In this document: positions 1-11,264 of the stretch, one piece after another
How positions within the stretch are numbered: the stretch's first letter is position 1
Layout of the letters: each line of letters begins with the position of its first letter
Assembly: GCA_029448655.1 (NCBI GenBank)
Contig: JACCLO010000004.1
Coordinates: 1,302,001 to 1,366,000 of the forward strand
Source: Wolfiporia cocos
Lineage: Eukaryota; Basidiomycota; Agaricomycetes; Polyporales; Phaeolaceae
Length of the DNA stretch: 64,000 nucleotides
Direction of reading: 5' to 3'
Position numbers and translations under genes: made by a program
The notes under the pieces: model-generated
What the model was told of the DNA's origin: nothing
What the model saw: the letters and a program-made list of their open reading frames with translations, nothing else
Database searches by the model: none

Positions 1-1
1 C

Positions 2-1642
2 GAAATCCTGGTCATCAAGAATTTGGGTGAGGAACGAGGGGTTCTGAGCTTTGAGAATTCGGATCGCGTTAACTGCTTCTTCCACTGCCGTGGCTCCATC
101 GTCCTCGTCCTCGGTGTCTTCCTCTTCCGTGTGAGCGGTGGAAGTCCCTTCTTCCAATGCTTCTATCTTTCGAGCCCTGCCCTTGGTGGGGGTCTTCTTC
201 TTTCGCTTTGGGCAGTTGTTGGAGAGGTGGCCCTTTTCTTTGCAATTGAAGCACTGCCCCTCGGTTTGGAGCTTACATCGCTCTTCTGTGGACATTCGGT
301 CGACGTCCATTGCGTTCGGGTCTTTCGCAGGGGCCAGTGTGGCTGGGGCGCTAGGTCCCTTGGCTCGCCACTGGGGTTTCTTCTTGGGGTCCCCTCGCCC
401 CTTGATGAACATGTTATAATTGTTCTCATTGATGGATGCTTGTTTCATCCAGTCGGTGAGGGTTATGACGGGGGGAACAATGTTTATGATGTGCGTAACG
501 AGTGCGGGTCTGATGGCTCTCTTGTATAGGGTGACAAGGAGCAGGTTGCACTGTTGTCGGTCTAGCCCCGTTTTTCCTACGAGGTTATCAAATTCGATGT
601 TGAAGTTGTCAATGTTCTTCTTCTCTTGCCTGAGATTGAAGAGATCATCGTTGGTTTTCTGTTTTTCTTCGATGGGTTCGAATGCGGCATCGAATTCTGC
701 ACTGAACTGGAGCAACGTGGGGAGGACAAATGCTCCTGTTGTTGAGTCTGTGTGCTTGGCGTAGTAATTCTCCTTCCATTGGTCCACTCGGTCACTCCCT
801 CAAATGTAGGACATGATGAAGAGGATCTTCTGATCGTCAGTTTGGTAGTCTGTTGCGAACATAGTGAACCATGTGTTGCAATCATTCTTGAAGCGCTGTA
901 GCTTCTTTCGTTCTCCCTTGAAAGGTTTGGGAGTGGCGAGCTTTATGCGGTTTCCTCGGCCTGATGGGGTGAACTGCACACCCCATCCTGCAGGATTTCC
1001 TCCACCTGGGGGGCCTCCTCCGCCTGGTGGGCCTCCTCCACCCGGTGGTCCTCCCAGATTGCCTCCCGCGCTGCCTGCTGGATTACCGCTGCCACCCGGG
1101 GGACCTCCGCCCCCAGGGGGACCTCCCCCTCCAGGAACTCCTCCTCCTCCAGGCGCTCCTGCTCCAGTGGGGTTTGGTCCACTAGTATTTCCAGGTAGCG
1201 GATTATTAGCCAGCGGAGGGATATTGGCCATTCCCCCTGCACCCTGGCTCATGCCGCTGCTTCCCGAAACAGCACTTCTGCCCACGGTTGTACTTCCCAT
1301 ACCCATGCTTCCTCTGGTGGGGACGGGGTTCGCTGTCTGTCCTCCGAGTTGTCCATTGCCTGTTCAAGATATGGTGATGGTCGGTGTCATTAAGTCTGCG
1401 ACGGTTCCGAAGCGTTTGAAAGTGGCGCGCGTCTGCTCCCAGGGATCGTTCGAGGATGGGGGTAGTTGTACCCACGAGGGAACGAGTTTATCTGGAGTTG
1501 GGATGGTGAGATATCCACCTTTCGTGAAGAATCCTGCAGGGGGATCTCTCCACTCGTGCTTCTCTTCGTAGTAGATGCGTCTGTATATTTCGGGGAGCAG
1601 GTGAATCAACCGGTTTGGGAGATCCGGGTCAAAGCGTTGCAT
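2..1642 (-). pseudogene. gag: Gag of retroelement A (diverged copy, two internal stops, cut by window edge)
   Basis: Gag forms the particle of an LTR retrotransposon and binds its RNA. Reading leftward from an ATG at 1640-1642, one frame gives an N-terminal domain resembling the other Gags here (both have a LLPE motif), then a long Gly/Pro-rich linker (about 1010-1200), then a retrotransposon capsid-like region containing CNTWFTMFATD, and a zinc knuckle CFNCKEKGHLSNNC (CX2CX4HX4C) near 250. Two in-frame TGA codons interrupt it, at 1364-1366 and 800-802; sequence on both sides stays aligned with the intact Gags at 12.7 and 58.2 kb. The frame is still open at base 2, ending in a QDF motif that is the penultimate sequence of the other Gags, so nearly the whole protein is present. 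Divergence from the B/C/E/F family is high, so A is an older copy or a sister family. Plus-strand open frames over this stretch are antisense shadows. Confidence 0.85.
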
Positions 1643-1674
1643 GGACTTGCACTTTGATAAGTGAGTCTGTTAAG

Positions 1675-1685
1675 AGCTCGACCTT
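1675..1685 (-). promoter_or_regulatory. Primer-binding site of element A
   Basis: On the minus strand the 11 bases AAGGTCGAGCT lie one base inside the LTR end. The same 11 bases occupy the same place in C and F. They are the exact reverse complement of AGCTCGACCTT within A's own LTR (1853-1863, read on the minus strand), which fits Tf1/sushi-type self-priming rather than tRNA priming. That mechanism is inferred. Confidence 0.6.
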
Positions 1686-1686
1686 C

Positions 1687-2222
1687 TGTTACGGATCGAA
1701 TATCCGTTCAGCTGAAATAACTAAGTCGAGTTACTCAGCGTATCGAGTAGCGCACTACTCGTCGGACTCAGCAGAGTCGAGCGTTGATATACTAGCTGCG
1801 GGCTTAATTGCTCAAGCCTTTGAGAACGAGTATAGGATCCTTGTAATTCAACAAGGTCGAGCTGAGGAACTCGACCAGTATTTACAGCAGAGTCTTTATA
1901 CTATGTTTCTGTAACCGGGGTCATAGTGTCCTTGGTACTGCTACCATTAAGTCCATAAGGTTAGTACGCTACGATAACTAAGCTGAAACGCTGCAGTTGA
2001 GCGCAACAGTGGGTGAAATGCAGAAGCACGGTGGTTAGACACCAGATATACGCTAGAACCTGATACGCTATGGGACTATGGGCATAGGGCTGTTGTACAT
2101 GAAACGAGGGTCGCTGGTTGAGCAGAGAACCCTGGAAATAAACACACGGTGACGCGGTTGAATGCTAAGTCCTCTTCTCCAGTGAGGCATCGAAGATATG
2201 CAAAATTGTACCGACTGTAACA
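1687..2222 (-). repeat. 5' LTR of element A
   Basis: A 536-bp repeat with inverted ends TGTTAC.../...GTAACA lies next to the primer site. It shares blocks with the 707-712-bp LTRs of the main family, such as the stretch around 1828-1863 ending in AAGGTCGAGCT. On the minus strand a TATAAAG box (1894-1900) lies 37 nt upstream of the putative RNA start at 1863. The outer end at 2222 is set by the CTGTAACA terminus only; no partner LTR is in the window. Confidence 0.7.
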
Positions 2223-2840
2223 TGCACCCCCACGTTACAGTCACTCCCTGTCATGATAGTAGTTACAGTTATGCTTATGTACTCTCTTACCTCAGCTGTT
2301 AGGGCGGTGATGCACACAGGCCAGCACTTAAGGGTAGACATGTCATGTCCGCCTGTACATACTTAAAGGGTAGAGAGATGGGGCTTACTCCCCATCTCTA
2401 AGATTTTTGATGTCAGGGCATAGCCCCTTTCTCACCACCTCATCTGTGTGTGTGCCAGCCTGCCTGGGACTCTCCCTCTCTCACCTTGCTCGTCTGGGTG
2501 GTACCTTAGCCAAGGGCCTTGCTTGCACACCTGTCAGCCTTAGGATGCATGCTGATGCACTGGCATTAGAGGATTGCCCCCGGCCTTTGGGCCGGTCCCA
2601 CAGACTGGTGAGTCTGTATCATGCAATCTCCACATCAGTGCAGGCCCAGCAAGCCGAGCTCCATACTAAGCAGGAAGAGCAGGCAGAAAATGTACCTCAT
2701 TATGAGAACCTGCAGGGGTAAACGATTTGAGCTCGCAAAATCACACCAGCATGTTCTGGAGTGACTGGTACATTATGTACCTGTATGTCAGGGATGATAT
2801 GGGTCAATATATGCACATTATCAGAGCAGAAATGAGCCTG
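2223..2840. other. No supported gene
   Basis: An open frame at 2407-2721 on the plus strand has no recognisable domain and looks accidental. The minus strand may hold 3' exons of the candidate gene at 2841-4040, because there are several possible splice acceptors, but none is convincing. Confidence 0.4.
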
Positions 2841-4040
2841 TTACTGGAAGAAGAGCAGCTTGTAGTCAGCCTCCAGTCCCTGGCCATATGCCAAAGCTGT
2901 GTGCAGTGCAGACTTTGTGATCGCTGAAAGAGAGGCAACGGCGGCGGACCTGTGTGCGCCGGTCGGCGTGTCTCTCGGCATGAATGGTGACAGGGCCTCC
3001 GGTGATGGGTTTTCCACATCCGTCGTGCCCTCTCCATCCAGCTCAGGCACCACACCATCTGCCCCTATCTCAGTGCCCATGGCACTGTGCGCCACATCCT
3101 TCTCCGTGTCCTTCACACGCCGGAGCACCGCACTCACGGGCAGGACGAGCTCAACGAACTTGCAGCAGTGCAGCCGGAAGAGCAGGATCCCCTCCTGCAC
3201 CTCAGCAGTGCTCGGATAGTGCATGTGCAGGCCCTCAAGCACTCTGTCGATGTTGCCTGCACACACAGCATTCAGGATGGACAGCCATGTCTGCAGGTTG
3301 TGCATCTCCAAAGCCTGTGGCACATCCAATGGTCAACATCAGGGAGGAGGACAGTGCATATATGCACATATCAAGGGAGCAGACATGACAGTCATGCACC
3401 AGAGATTGGGAAGTGAGGGTGAATAGTACCCATGCAGGTGCTTTCAGCATTTGGCATCTGTCATGGCAAGTATTCCCGTTATCATAATGGCAGTAGAATA
3501 AAGCAGGACTTGGTAGGGTGTGCAGAGGAAGAAACCAATAGAAGAGCTGCGCATACAGCAAGCAAGCAAGGTCGCATGTGAAGACCGCAACCTCCACTTC
3601 ACAAGGGCAGGAAAACGTGGGCAGGGAGGTGCCAGCAGGAGCAGGGGTTGGTGAGCAAGAGGACGTACCTGCTTGCATATCACCGTGAATGAAGGCATCA
3701 ACAGGCACACATGAACTGCAGACCATGGAGCAAGTGAGGACCTCGTGTCAGCAGAGGTGTCATGTAAGGTGCGGGAGAGGCTGGTGCTGTATTGGAGGCG
3801 GACGGTGCGCTTGTGAAGAGCGAAGGTCCAGCAATGGACATTGAGGGAGAGAAGGTCAAACACGTCGACAGCTTCGAGAGCTTTATAGTACTTGACTCCA
3901 ACTTTCAAGAGCCAACTGAAAGAATGACAGATTACATATACACCGTACAGTATGACAAAGGATGTTGCCCGATCAAGTAAGAGACTTACTAAATTGGATG
4001 GGAGGCATGTCAACACTGTGGGCGCATGTCCAGACCCCAC
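2841..4040 (-). CDS. Possible multi-exon gene or gene relic, unidentified
   Basis: Not recognised. Two minus-strand stretches look protein-like. The upstream one (3669-4040) ends at a strong donor (AG then GTACGTCC, intron beginning at 3668). The downstream one (2841-3329) begins near an acceptor ending CCACAG (exon from about 3314) and is open for 162 codons, with a Leu-rich first half (for example VEGILLF-like and VELVLPVSAVLRRV segments). No catalytic motif, signal peptide or membrane span is evident. The intron would be about 350 bp, long for a fungus, so the model may be wrong or the locus decayed. RNA evidence or a protein match in another agaricomycete would settle it. Confidence 0.25.
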
Positions 4041-4321
4041 CCTGCGGTGGCCCTTTTGTTTTACGTGGATTCATTTATCTAGGCTTACGAAGGTTACAAT
4101 GTAACCAACAATTAATGTAGACATATGGTTCTATCTTGTGAGCTCACTGACAAAAGCACATATTGTAATCGATATTCTCATTCTCATACTGCCGCCCTGT
4201 CAGTTATACTTGTTCGATTCAATGTGTCACTGCATGCAGGGTGCATAGCCATGGTGAGAGGGGGCAATGACAAGTAGGTACAATTCATAAGGGCATAAGT
4301 ACTTGGTCGTCTGCTCAATGG

Positions 4322-4490
4322 TCCTGCAATGAATGTGTCTGTCCTGTTTGATCCTGCGATTAATATATCAGTCATGTTTAATTCTGCAATTAGTATGTCC
4401 ATCCTTGTTAATCCTGCAATGAGTAGGTCCATCCTGCAATTAACACGCCCATCCTCTATGATCCTACAAACAGTATCCCAGTCTTCTTTA
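4322..4490. repeat. Degenerate 30-bp tandem repeat
   Basis: About six units beginning TCCTGCAAT follow one another at roughly 30-bp spacing; one unit is only 20 bp and the last is poorly conserved. Short Met/Ile-rich open frames over it are a by-product of the repeat. Confidence 0.65.
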
Positions 4491-4586
4491 TCCATTCACT
4501 GTAGGTGTCATTCTTGTGTAGTCCACACAATGCTCCACACGTCATATTTTCTCATATATGAGACCTCGCATTTTGCCGATGTAAAT

Positions 4587-4745
4587 AAGTGATCAAATGC
4601 AAACATAATGCATTGATTGCTTTTATAATATCTTCATTAGATAATGCCCCTGGTGTCTGGGTCTTTATGCAGCCCATGGCCAGCTGTGGTCCTGTGTTTT
4701 TCACAATGTTATCAACCAATGCATTATGTTTGCATTTGATCACTT
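4587..4745. repeat. Small fold-back element with 32-bp arms
   Basis: Bases 4587-4618 and 4714-4745 are inverted repeats matching at 31 of 32 positions, around a 95-bp spacer. A 23-bp direct repeat starting CATTAGATAATGCCCC lies inside the spacer (4635-4657) and again just outside (4778-4800), differing at one base. This looks like a fold-back or MITE-type insertion, but no clean target duplication is visible. Confidence 0.6.
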
Positions 4746-5022
4746 AAAAAATGATACCAACATGTTTCTGACAAAGTCATTAGATAATGCCCCCGGTGTC
4801 CCAGTATATGGGGAAAAAACTTGGTATATTGGGGTATGAATGCTACCTATCAAATTCTACTCTGATAGCTTTGGGTATTGTATGGTAGCTACTGCTAGGT
4901 TGCCAGGCGCTTGAAATCATAGCCAACACTATCAACTGTTCGGTTTTGTATCAGATCATACCTGTTATCTTTTGATAGGCCCTGATAGGGGGTTTTCTCA
5001 CTGGGCATAACAGCTGGGATAC

Positions 5023-5213
5023 TGTTACAGTCGCATGTGGAACCACCCACGTGCTATGCAAGGCATTTAGCCCCCTTCGCTAAAAGGGCGTAATCTCGCG
5101 GTTAGGCGGGACTGTGGTTCCAGGTATATATACACATCCCCTGTTGCCTAATTGGGTACTGGTTTCGCACGCTTACCACTTCCCGTGGGCTCAGCCGTGT
5201 TAGACCTGTAACA
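5023..5213. mobile_element. Short solo LTR (191 bp) with GATAC target duplication
   Basis: The segment starts TGTTACAG and ends CTGTAACA, an 8-bp perfect terminal inverted repeat. It is flanked on both sides by the identical pentamer GATAC (5018-5022 and 5214-5218). A TATATATA run lies near 5126. These are the marks of a solo LTR left by recombination between two LTRs. Apart from its ends it does not resemble the 700-bp LTRs here, so it belongs to another family. No other copy is in the window. Confidence 0.8.
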
Positions 5214-5437
5214 GATACCACTACGCACACGAATGGCAGAGCTTGGGGGGCATATTGGTGACAGCTATAGTGAAATGTAGGATGCTCTGGAAGGGTCAGC
5301 GGTAACCTTTTCAGTTGCACAGGAGAAGAAAGGTTGAGTATTGGAGATGTATTATAGAAAAACAATGACAACGTATGCTGAACTGTGTGGCTCACCTTCC
5401 AGATAACAACTGCCAAGTCAACCATGCAATTGCCATG

Positions 5438-6145
5438 TGTTACGGGTCGAATACCCGTTCGTATATTCGAGTCGCGAATATAGATCGTTCTTCTGCACGT
5501 AGGCACGTTGCCGTATGCAAGGCAAATACTCGTTAGATGCCTTCGGGTCCTAAGTGAAGTCCTTAGGAGATCGGTTAATATCCAATACGCGTTAGAGGAT
5601 ATAATCTGTTCAAGTGCGAGTCGAATAGAATATAAGACTTGCCTAAGTCCGAGAAGTCAGTGTGCACTTCGAGGACTTAGTCGTTCGATTGCTCGAGTGA
5701 GAAATACTGAGCGTAGTTTCCTACGTTTGAGAACGAGTATAAGACTTCTTGTTTGTACAACAAGGTCGAGCTGAAGAGCCTCGACGGTAAGTACATGAGT
5801 TTTTATACTACGCTAGGTTTCAGGGGTCAAGTCTGTCCCAGATGTCACCGATACTATCTACGCTATAGTCCCAAACGTCTGATAAGTATGGAGTGATATA
5901 TCTGAGACGATAGATAGGAATGATGGCGGTTGAACGCCATCTATCAGCTAATAAACGATGAACATGAAACGGTGGCAGGGTTGGGTCTGCCAAAGATGAA
6001 ACGAGCCCTATAGACTAGTACAACTGGGGATGCACCCAGTAAGATCACGAGTAGCCAGGGGGGCTGGTTACGCAGCAAGTCCCTGTATCGTATTTGCCCG
6101 ATGGTGAGTTCAGTCGATATTCGAAAAATCAAAATAACCGTAACA
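5438..6145 (-). repeat. 3' LTR of element B
   Basis: A 708-bp LTR with ends TGTTACGG/CCGTAACA, read on the minus strand, adjoins B's polypurine tract on its right. It carries the same TATA box, AGCTCGACCTT motif and CGGGT/ACCCG hairpin at the U5 end as the LTRs of C, E and F. The left flank is CCATG (5433-5437). The matching duplication cannot be checked because B's other end is missing. Confidence 0.92.
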
Positions 6146-6158
6146 TCAGCCCCTCCCT
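6146..6158 (-). promoter_or_regulatory. Polypurine tract of B
   Basis: On the minus strand AGGGAGGGGCTGA directly precedes the 3' LTR. Corresponding tracts are AGGGGGGAGCTGA in C and AGAGGGGAGCTGA in E. This purine run is the expected plus-strand primer in reverse transcription. Confidence 0.8.
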
Positions 6159-6199
6159 AGGCATTTGTCGGCCTCGACGAATTTTCCAAGTTCCCCTCT

Positions 6200-7261
6200 T
6201 CAGAGTGCCTCGGCGTCCTGTTCGTTATAGATGTCGCCGTTCCCGCTGAGGGACGGGGTCGTAGGAGTTCGCCATACGAAATGTTGGCGGCATTCATTCT
6301 GTCGATGACCCGGTTGATTGAGCCCACAAGTTCTGCAAATATAATCGGGGCAGTCGAGGATCCAGTGGTTAGCGGAACCACATTGTTGACACGGTTGCTT
6401 GGGTGAGGGCCTCGCTGGTACCCGTAGGGAAGGGATATCGCGGAGGTATTCGTTATGTTGGTACCTCCAGTGGTGTGCGGCTCGGTGGAGGTTTCGTGCG
6501 GCCCACGTTGGTAGGGAGGCAGTGTCTCGTTCATGCTCCCTCACACCTCGCTCAAACTCCTCGCGGGTAATACTCTGTACTGAAGGAGATCGTTGAATAG
6601 GCGGCGTGCTATTCGCTCTTCGCTGTCGCGCTGGGGTAGCCCTAGGGCTCGTCGGGCGTGCAGGTGGTTCACGTCTCCCGTTGCCTCCCATACCAGAAAT
6701 ACGTGGCGTCGGGTCTCTAACTCCTGTTCGGCGGGCCCTCTGAGTCTCGTTAGGCAATGGAAATAATACTCTATTGCCCTCCATAAAATCAAACGGCCTT
6801 GCAACTCGGCGTCGTTCGTCGGGGGTGAAAAAGCGGGCGGGTCGCGGTGTGTATTCGGGTCGACTGGGAGCAACGTGCTCGCGATCCTCGAAGTCGTTGA
6901 GCGCGTGTCGTAGTCGGGCCGTCGTAGTGGCGGCCAATCGGTCGATAAGTCTGTCGGTGAGTAGCTCGAGTCCCTCTCTCTGCGCTCTGATCTGCCCCTC
7001 CATTCTGACGAGGTCCTCGGTGATGTTCTGGTACGAGCTGTAAACGTGGGTGAGGTCCTGCGCGATGTCGAAGAGGGCCGACCAGCCATCGGCTCGGCCA
7101 GCAAAAGGTCCCTCGGCCCTGTACCAGAGGAGGGCGTGTCTAATCTGTAGATGCTGAGGGGAGTACCTCCTTGGTGGCGTACCTTGCGGTCGGCCTTCTC
7201 GACGATCTGCATCGCCGGGGGTCGTGGTACGGCGGGGGAGCTGGTGGCGAGTCGTCGACAT
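6200..7261 (-). CDS. ORF3 of B: overlapping protein with two Cys/His knuckles
   Basis: This 353-aa frame overlaps the 3' end of pol in the -1 frame. The proposed start is the ATG at 7259-7261 (MSTTRHQLPR), conserved in B, C and E; the frame is open further upstream. The middle (about residues 45-115) is helix-prone and could form a coiled coil. A basic Arg/Pro-rich segment follows. The C-terminus has CQQCGSANHWILDC, a perfect CX2CX4HX4C zinc knuckle, then a second variant knuckle CX2CX6HX4C ending HRQNEC. A nucleic-acid-binding accessory role is inferred from the knuckles. In B the pol frame ends early (6541), while this frame stays open to 6200. How it is translated is unknown: -1 frameshift, splicing or internal initiation. 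Confidence 0.6.
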   Translation of the reverse strand: MSTTRHQLPRRTTTPGDADRREGRPQGTPPRRYSPQHLQIRHALLWYRAEGPFAGRADGWSALFDIAQDLTHVYSSYQNITEDLVRMEGQIRAQREGLELLTDRLIDRLAATTTARLRHALNDFEDREHVAPSRPEYTPRPARFFTPDERRRVARPFDFMEGNRVLFPLPNETQRARRTGVRDPTPRISGMGGNGRREPPARPTSPRATPARQRRANSTPPIQRSPSVQSITREEFERGVREHERDTASLPTWAARNLHRAAHHWRYQHNEYLRDIPSLRVPARPSPKQPCQQCGSANHWILDCPDYICRTCGLNQPGHRQNECRQHFVWRTPTTPSLSGNGDIYNEQDAEAL

Positions 7262-10200
7262 ACTATTACTGTCCTGTTTTCGAGTGTCGGGGTTGTCCTG
7301 ACTCTCGTCCTGTGGTAGTCTTTTATCAGCTCCTTGGAGTGCTCTAAGTTCCCCTCGTCTTCCCATGAGTTGTCGGCCGTGGCATAGCCTTTCCACTTGA
7401 CGAAGTATTGATGCTTCTTTCTTTGCCATCTATCAGCCAAGATGGCTTCGACTTCGTATTCTTCTTGTCCCTTGATGATATCAGGTGGCGGCCGTAGATA
7501 ATTGGGTCCGTGTACCCTTGTTTCTTTGAACGGTTTTAGTAAGGCAGCGTGGAAGACCGGATGAATTTTCCAATTCGCCGGTAACTGTAGCCTGTATGTC
7601 GTGGGTCCCATCTTTTCTGTGATGGTGAAGGGTCCTTCTCTTTTTGGTGCCAGTTTGTTCGATTCATAGGGGATCGTTAGGTTCTTGGCGTCAAGCCAGA
7701 CCTTATCCCCTTTCTCCAGCTTCGGCAGTTCTCTGAGGAACCGCCCTGCCATTCTTTTCTGGGCTAATTCATGCACGATGAATGCCATCTTTCGCGCCTC
7801 TTTGATCTTCTTGATCCTGTCGACAGCTGCCGGGACGTTCCCTACTCTGTCATAGTCTGGGAATCCTCTCGGGACGTATCCTAGGATTATTTCAAGTGGC
7901 GCTGGCCGGTTTTCGGTCCGTCTGGTGTTGTGCGCAAATTCGACGTCAGGCAGTCGTTGTACCCATTGGAACGGGTCGTTCATGCAATAGATGCGAAGGT
8001 ATACTTCGATCTGTTGATTCATTCTTTCTGTCTGTCCGTCGGTTTGTGGATGGTACGCCGTACTCATTGCTGATTCCGTTCCCTGCAGCTTGCATAATTC
8101 TTTGAAAAGCTTTGATGCAAACTGTGGTCCTCTGTCTGAAAAGATCTTTCGGGGGATGCCATATAGCGAGTAGATTTTCCGGTGAAATATCTCTGCCGCC
8201 CCTTCACTAGTGATCGTTTTGTCGCATGGGGTGAGAGAGATGGCCTTGGATAGGCCATGGTCGACAATCACCATCATGGAGTCATACTTTCCAACTCTTG
8301 GCAGGTCGGTGACAAAATCGACCGAGCACTGTGAGAAGGGGAGGGCGTCTTCCCGTGTCGGTATTGGTTGCAAAGGGGGTTTTAGCGGATTCCTATCAGG
8401 TTTCATCTGTTGACAGATTGCACAGCCCCGGACGTATTCCGCTATCATTGTTCTCATGTCAGGCCACCAGAAGTGGGTCGTAACCTGTACTGTTGTACCC
8501 CAGATCCCAGGGTGTCCGGCCGGGATCGTGTCGTGATATTTTGAGATGACGTCCCGTCGAAGGTCCTCGTCTTTTGGCACGTACATCCTGCCCCTGTAGA
8601 GCAGTATTCCATCCGTTTGTTGCCATTCATCTGCGGTGGTTCTCGCAGGGAATTCGCCTGTGCCCCCTAGAGCACGGATCGCCTGTTCCGCAGATTCATC
8701 TCGATCGTTGACGTTCTTGATTCGATCAATGATCGGGATCTGGATTGCATGGACGACGAGTTCGTCTGGAATCATGGTGATTCCCTCGTTGTCCTCGTTG
8801 CTTTCGTCCAGGTGGTACAACCTGGAAAGTGTGTCGGCCATGACTAGTTTCCTTCCGGGGACGTGCTGCAATTTCAGGTCGAATTGCGAAAGGAATAGAT
8901 GCCATCTCGCTTGTCGCCGATTTAGGCGCTGTGCGCTTCTCCAGTACGTCAGGTTCTGATGATCACTTCGGATCAAGATCCGATGCGGTGCTCCTTCCAA
9001 TAGGTGCCGCCATTCTTCTAATGCTCGGACTATTCCGAGTAGTTCACGATCGTAGATTTCGTAGTTCCGTTCTGTTGGTGTCAGGGATTGTGAGAGATAT
9101 CCCATTGGCCGTTCGCGCCCTGTTTCATCTATTTGTTTCAGCACTGCTCCTGTGGCGAACTGAGATGCGTCTGTTTCGAGGATGAATGGTTTCTCCTTGT
9201 CTGGTGTTCCTAGTGTGGGCGCCGTCGTGAATGCTTGTTTCATGAAGTCGAACGCCTTCTGTTCTTTATCCGTCCACTGGAACCCTGTTCCCGTGACCGT
9301 TTTTGTGAGGTCTACTAGGGGTCGGGCGTGCGTCGAGTAATGATCGATGAATTTTCGATAGAAGTTCGCGAATCCTAGGAAGGATCTGACTTCTTTGAGG
9401 TTTCGGGGGGTCGGCCATTCTTTAATCCCATTGAGTTTTGCTGGGTCCATCTGGATATTCCCGGGGGTGATGACCAGCCCTAGGAACTCAACTCGGTCGA
9501 CGCTGAAGGCGCATTTCTCGGGTTTCACAAAGAGGTGGTTGTCCACTAATTTCTGAAGGATCCGTCGTTCCCGTTCTTTGTGTGTTTCCTCATTTTCCGA
9601 GAAAACGAGGATGTCGTCCATATAAACAAGCACCCATCCTTCGAGGATTTCTTCTTTCAGGATTTCATTCATCATTGCCTGAAAGGTCCCGGGTGCGTTG
9701 CATAATCCGAAAAACATAACTGTGGGCTCGTACAACCCTCGGTTTGTTTTGAAGGCCGCTTTCCATTTGTCTCCCTTCTTGATCCGCACGTTATTGTATC
9801 CCGCTCTAAGGTCCATTTTTGTGAAGATCTTTGCTCCTTTTAGCTTTTCCAGGAGCTCTGAGATCAGTGGCAAGGGATAGACGTTCTTTATTGTTCCTTC
9901 GTTCAGATATCGATAGTCTTGACAGGGTCGTAGGCCGCTGCCTTTCTTTGGAACGAAAAAGAATGGTGACGCCATCGGGGATTTTGAAGGGACTATGAAT
10001 CCCTTGGCCAAATTTTCTTTTAGGAATTCGTCCAGCGCCTGTTGCTCTTTAGGCGAGAGTGCATAGACTTTGCAGTCTTTCGGCACGAAATCAGGTTTTA
10101 ATTTGATTGCGTGGTCCCATGGTCTTGACGGGGGGAACGCTGCTGCGGACTCCTTGCTGAACACCTTGGCGAAGTCCAGTAGGTGTTTCGGGACCATCTC

Positions 10201-10884
10201 CTCAATTGTTCGTTCTGGTTCGGGGGTTTTCTGTGCGAATTCCTGGGATTTCGTCAGTGCTTTCCTGACAGCGTTGATGATTTGTATCTTTGTTCGGAAC
10301 TTCTTTCACGTTTCCCCTTTCTTTCCTATGATCCTAGGGTTGTCTTTTGCGAAGCATCGGATCGCTTCGTACTCCTCGGGAGTATAGAGCCGCTGTGCTG
10401 TTTCTTCTGGCTGGTCTGTGGATCCAAATCCTTTCTCCCCTCGTTCTGTTTCGTCTAGGTCTTCGACCTCTATAATGTCGGGGATGAGGTGCCGTTCGAA
10501 AATTATCTGGGCTATTCGCATGCCCGGGATAATTCTATGTGCTTTGTCTGAGTAGTTGAAGACGATGGCTCCGACGTCTCCTCGGTAGTCCGAGTCTATG
10601 ACTCCGGCTTGTACTACCAGTCCGTATCTGAGGGTGTTGCCTGATCGTCCGGCCAGCCTTCCATACGATCCCTTCGGGATCTTCATTTTTACTCCTGTGG
10701 AGACGAGTTTCCATCCTCCGGCGGGAATCTTGGTTTCTTCTGCGGCGTAAAGGTCATACCCTGCAGCTTCTTGGGTCCCTCTTGTTGGAATTTTCCCTTC
10801 TGGGGCAACTACCATCTCCACCATATCCATTCGGATTGTGGCTTCCTGTTTCTTTTCTTCTGCCCCTAGTATTGATCGTACATC
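6541..10884 (-). pseudogene. pol: Pol of element B: dUTPase, RT, RNase H, integrase, chromodomain; 5' end missing
   Basis: Chromovirus polyprotein read leftward. The dUTPase (about 10390-10830) has AAGYDLYAAE, YGRLAGRSGN, GVIDSDYRGD and RGEKGFGSTD motifs. RT carries YMDDILVF. RNase H, an HHCC plus D,D-35-E integrase (SDRGPQF, TDGQTER) and a chromodomain (FVKWKGYATADNSWED) follow. One in-frame TGA at 10306-10308 replaces the CGA seen in C and F, and splits dUTPase from RT. The homology stops abruptly at about 10884, inside the segment just upstream of dUTPase, so protease, gag and the 5' LTR are gone. The tail after the chromodomain ends at a stop at 6541, earlier than in C; ORF3 overlaps this tail. 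In a live element this enzyme set would act inside the Gag particle and in the nucleus. Confidence 0.9.
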
Positions 10885-11264
10885 GTATCACAAGACGCGC
10901 AGCGGACCCAATGCAACGTGCTTATGAGTGGTGTTATAGACCACTCCCCCAAAAGGGCTACGATAACAGCTTGGCTGTTATCAAGGGTCCGGCTATATCT
11001 GCAGTTCAGATTCCCACGCTTAGCGTCTACGGGTAGCCTTGTTCAGGTTATACCCACGTATTCCCTCCGTATACCCTAGTTAATTACTCCGTAACGTCCA
11101 GATGCCTTTACAGGTATAATCTGTGACATTACCCCCACTTCAAGGATTAACCGTCTCTGGTTAAGGAGGTAACTAGGCTGCATCAAGCCGCCCCCGGTAC
11201 TAAGTATCACTTCTACTATGCATGTGTCACGCGGTTATTTATATGTTACCCACCGGGTGACTAG
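10885..11264. other. Junction region between B and D, no gene recognised
   Basis: B's sequence ends here without an LTR and D's gag frame is not yet open (in-frame TAG at 11262-11264). The segment from TGTGACATTACCCCC (about 11128) looks vaguely LTR-like but has no matching end, and it does not match D's 3' LTR at 24872. Short palindromes such as AACAGC...GCTGTT near 10975 are present. Confidence 0.45.

Noticed and set aside
23..529. Hydrophobic plus-strand open frame at the left edge
   Set aside because: Antisense to the zinc-knuckle end of Gag A.
864..1571. Proline-rich plus-strand open frame of 235 codons
   Set aside because: It is the antisense of the Gly-rich linker of Gag A; GGA/GGT repeats read as proline codons on the other strand. 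Similar shadows occur over the C, E and F linkers.
2407..2721. 104-codon plus-strand frame
   Set aside because: No domain, no splice or promoter context and low-complexity content.
11128..11264. 5' LTR of D
   Set aside because: It starts TGTGACATT but does not match the 3' LTR at 24872-25249 and has no matching terminus.
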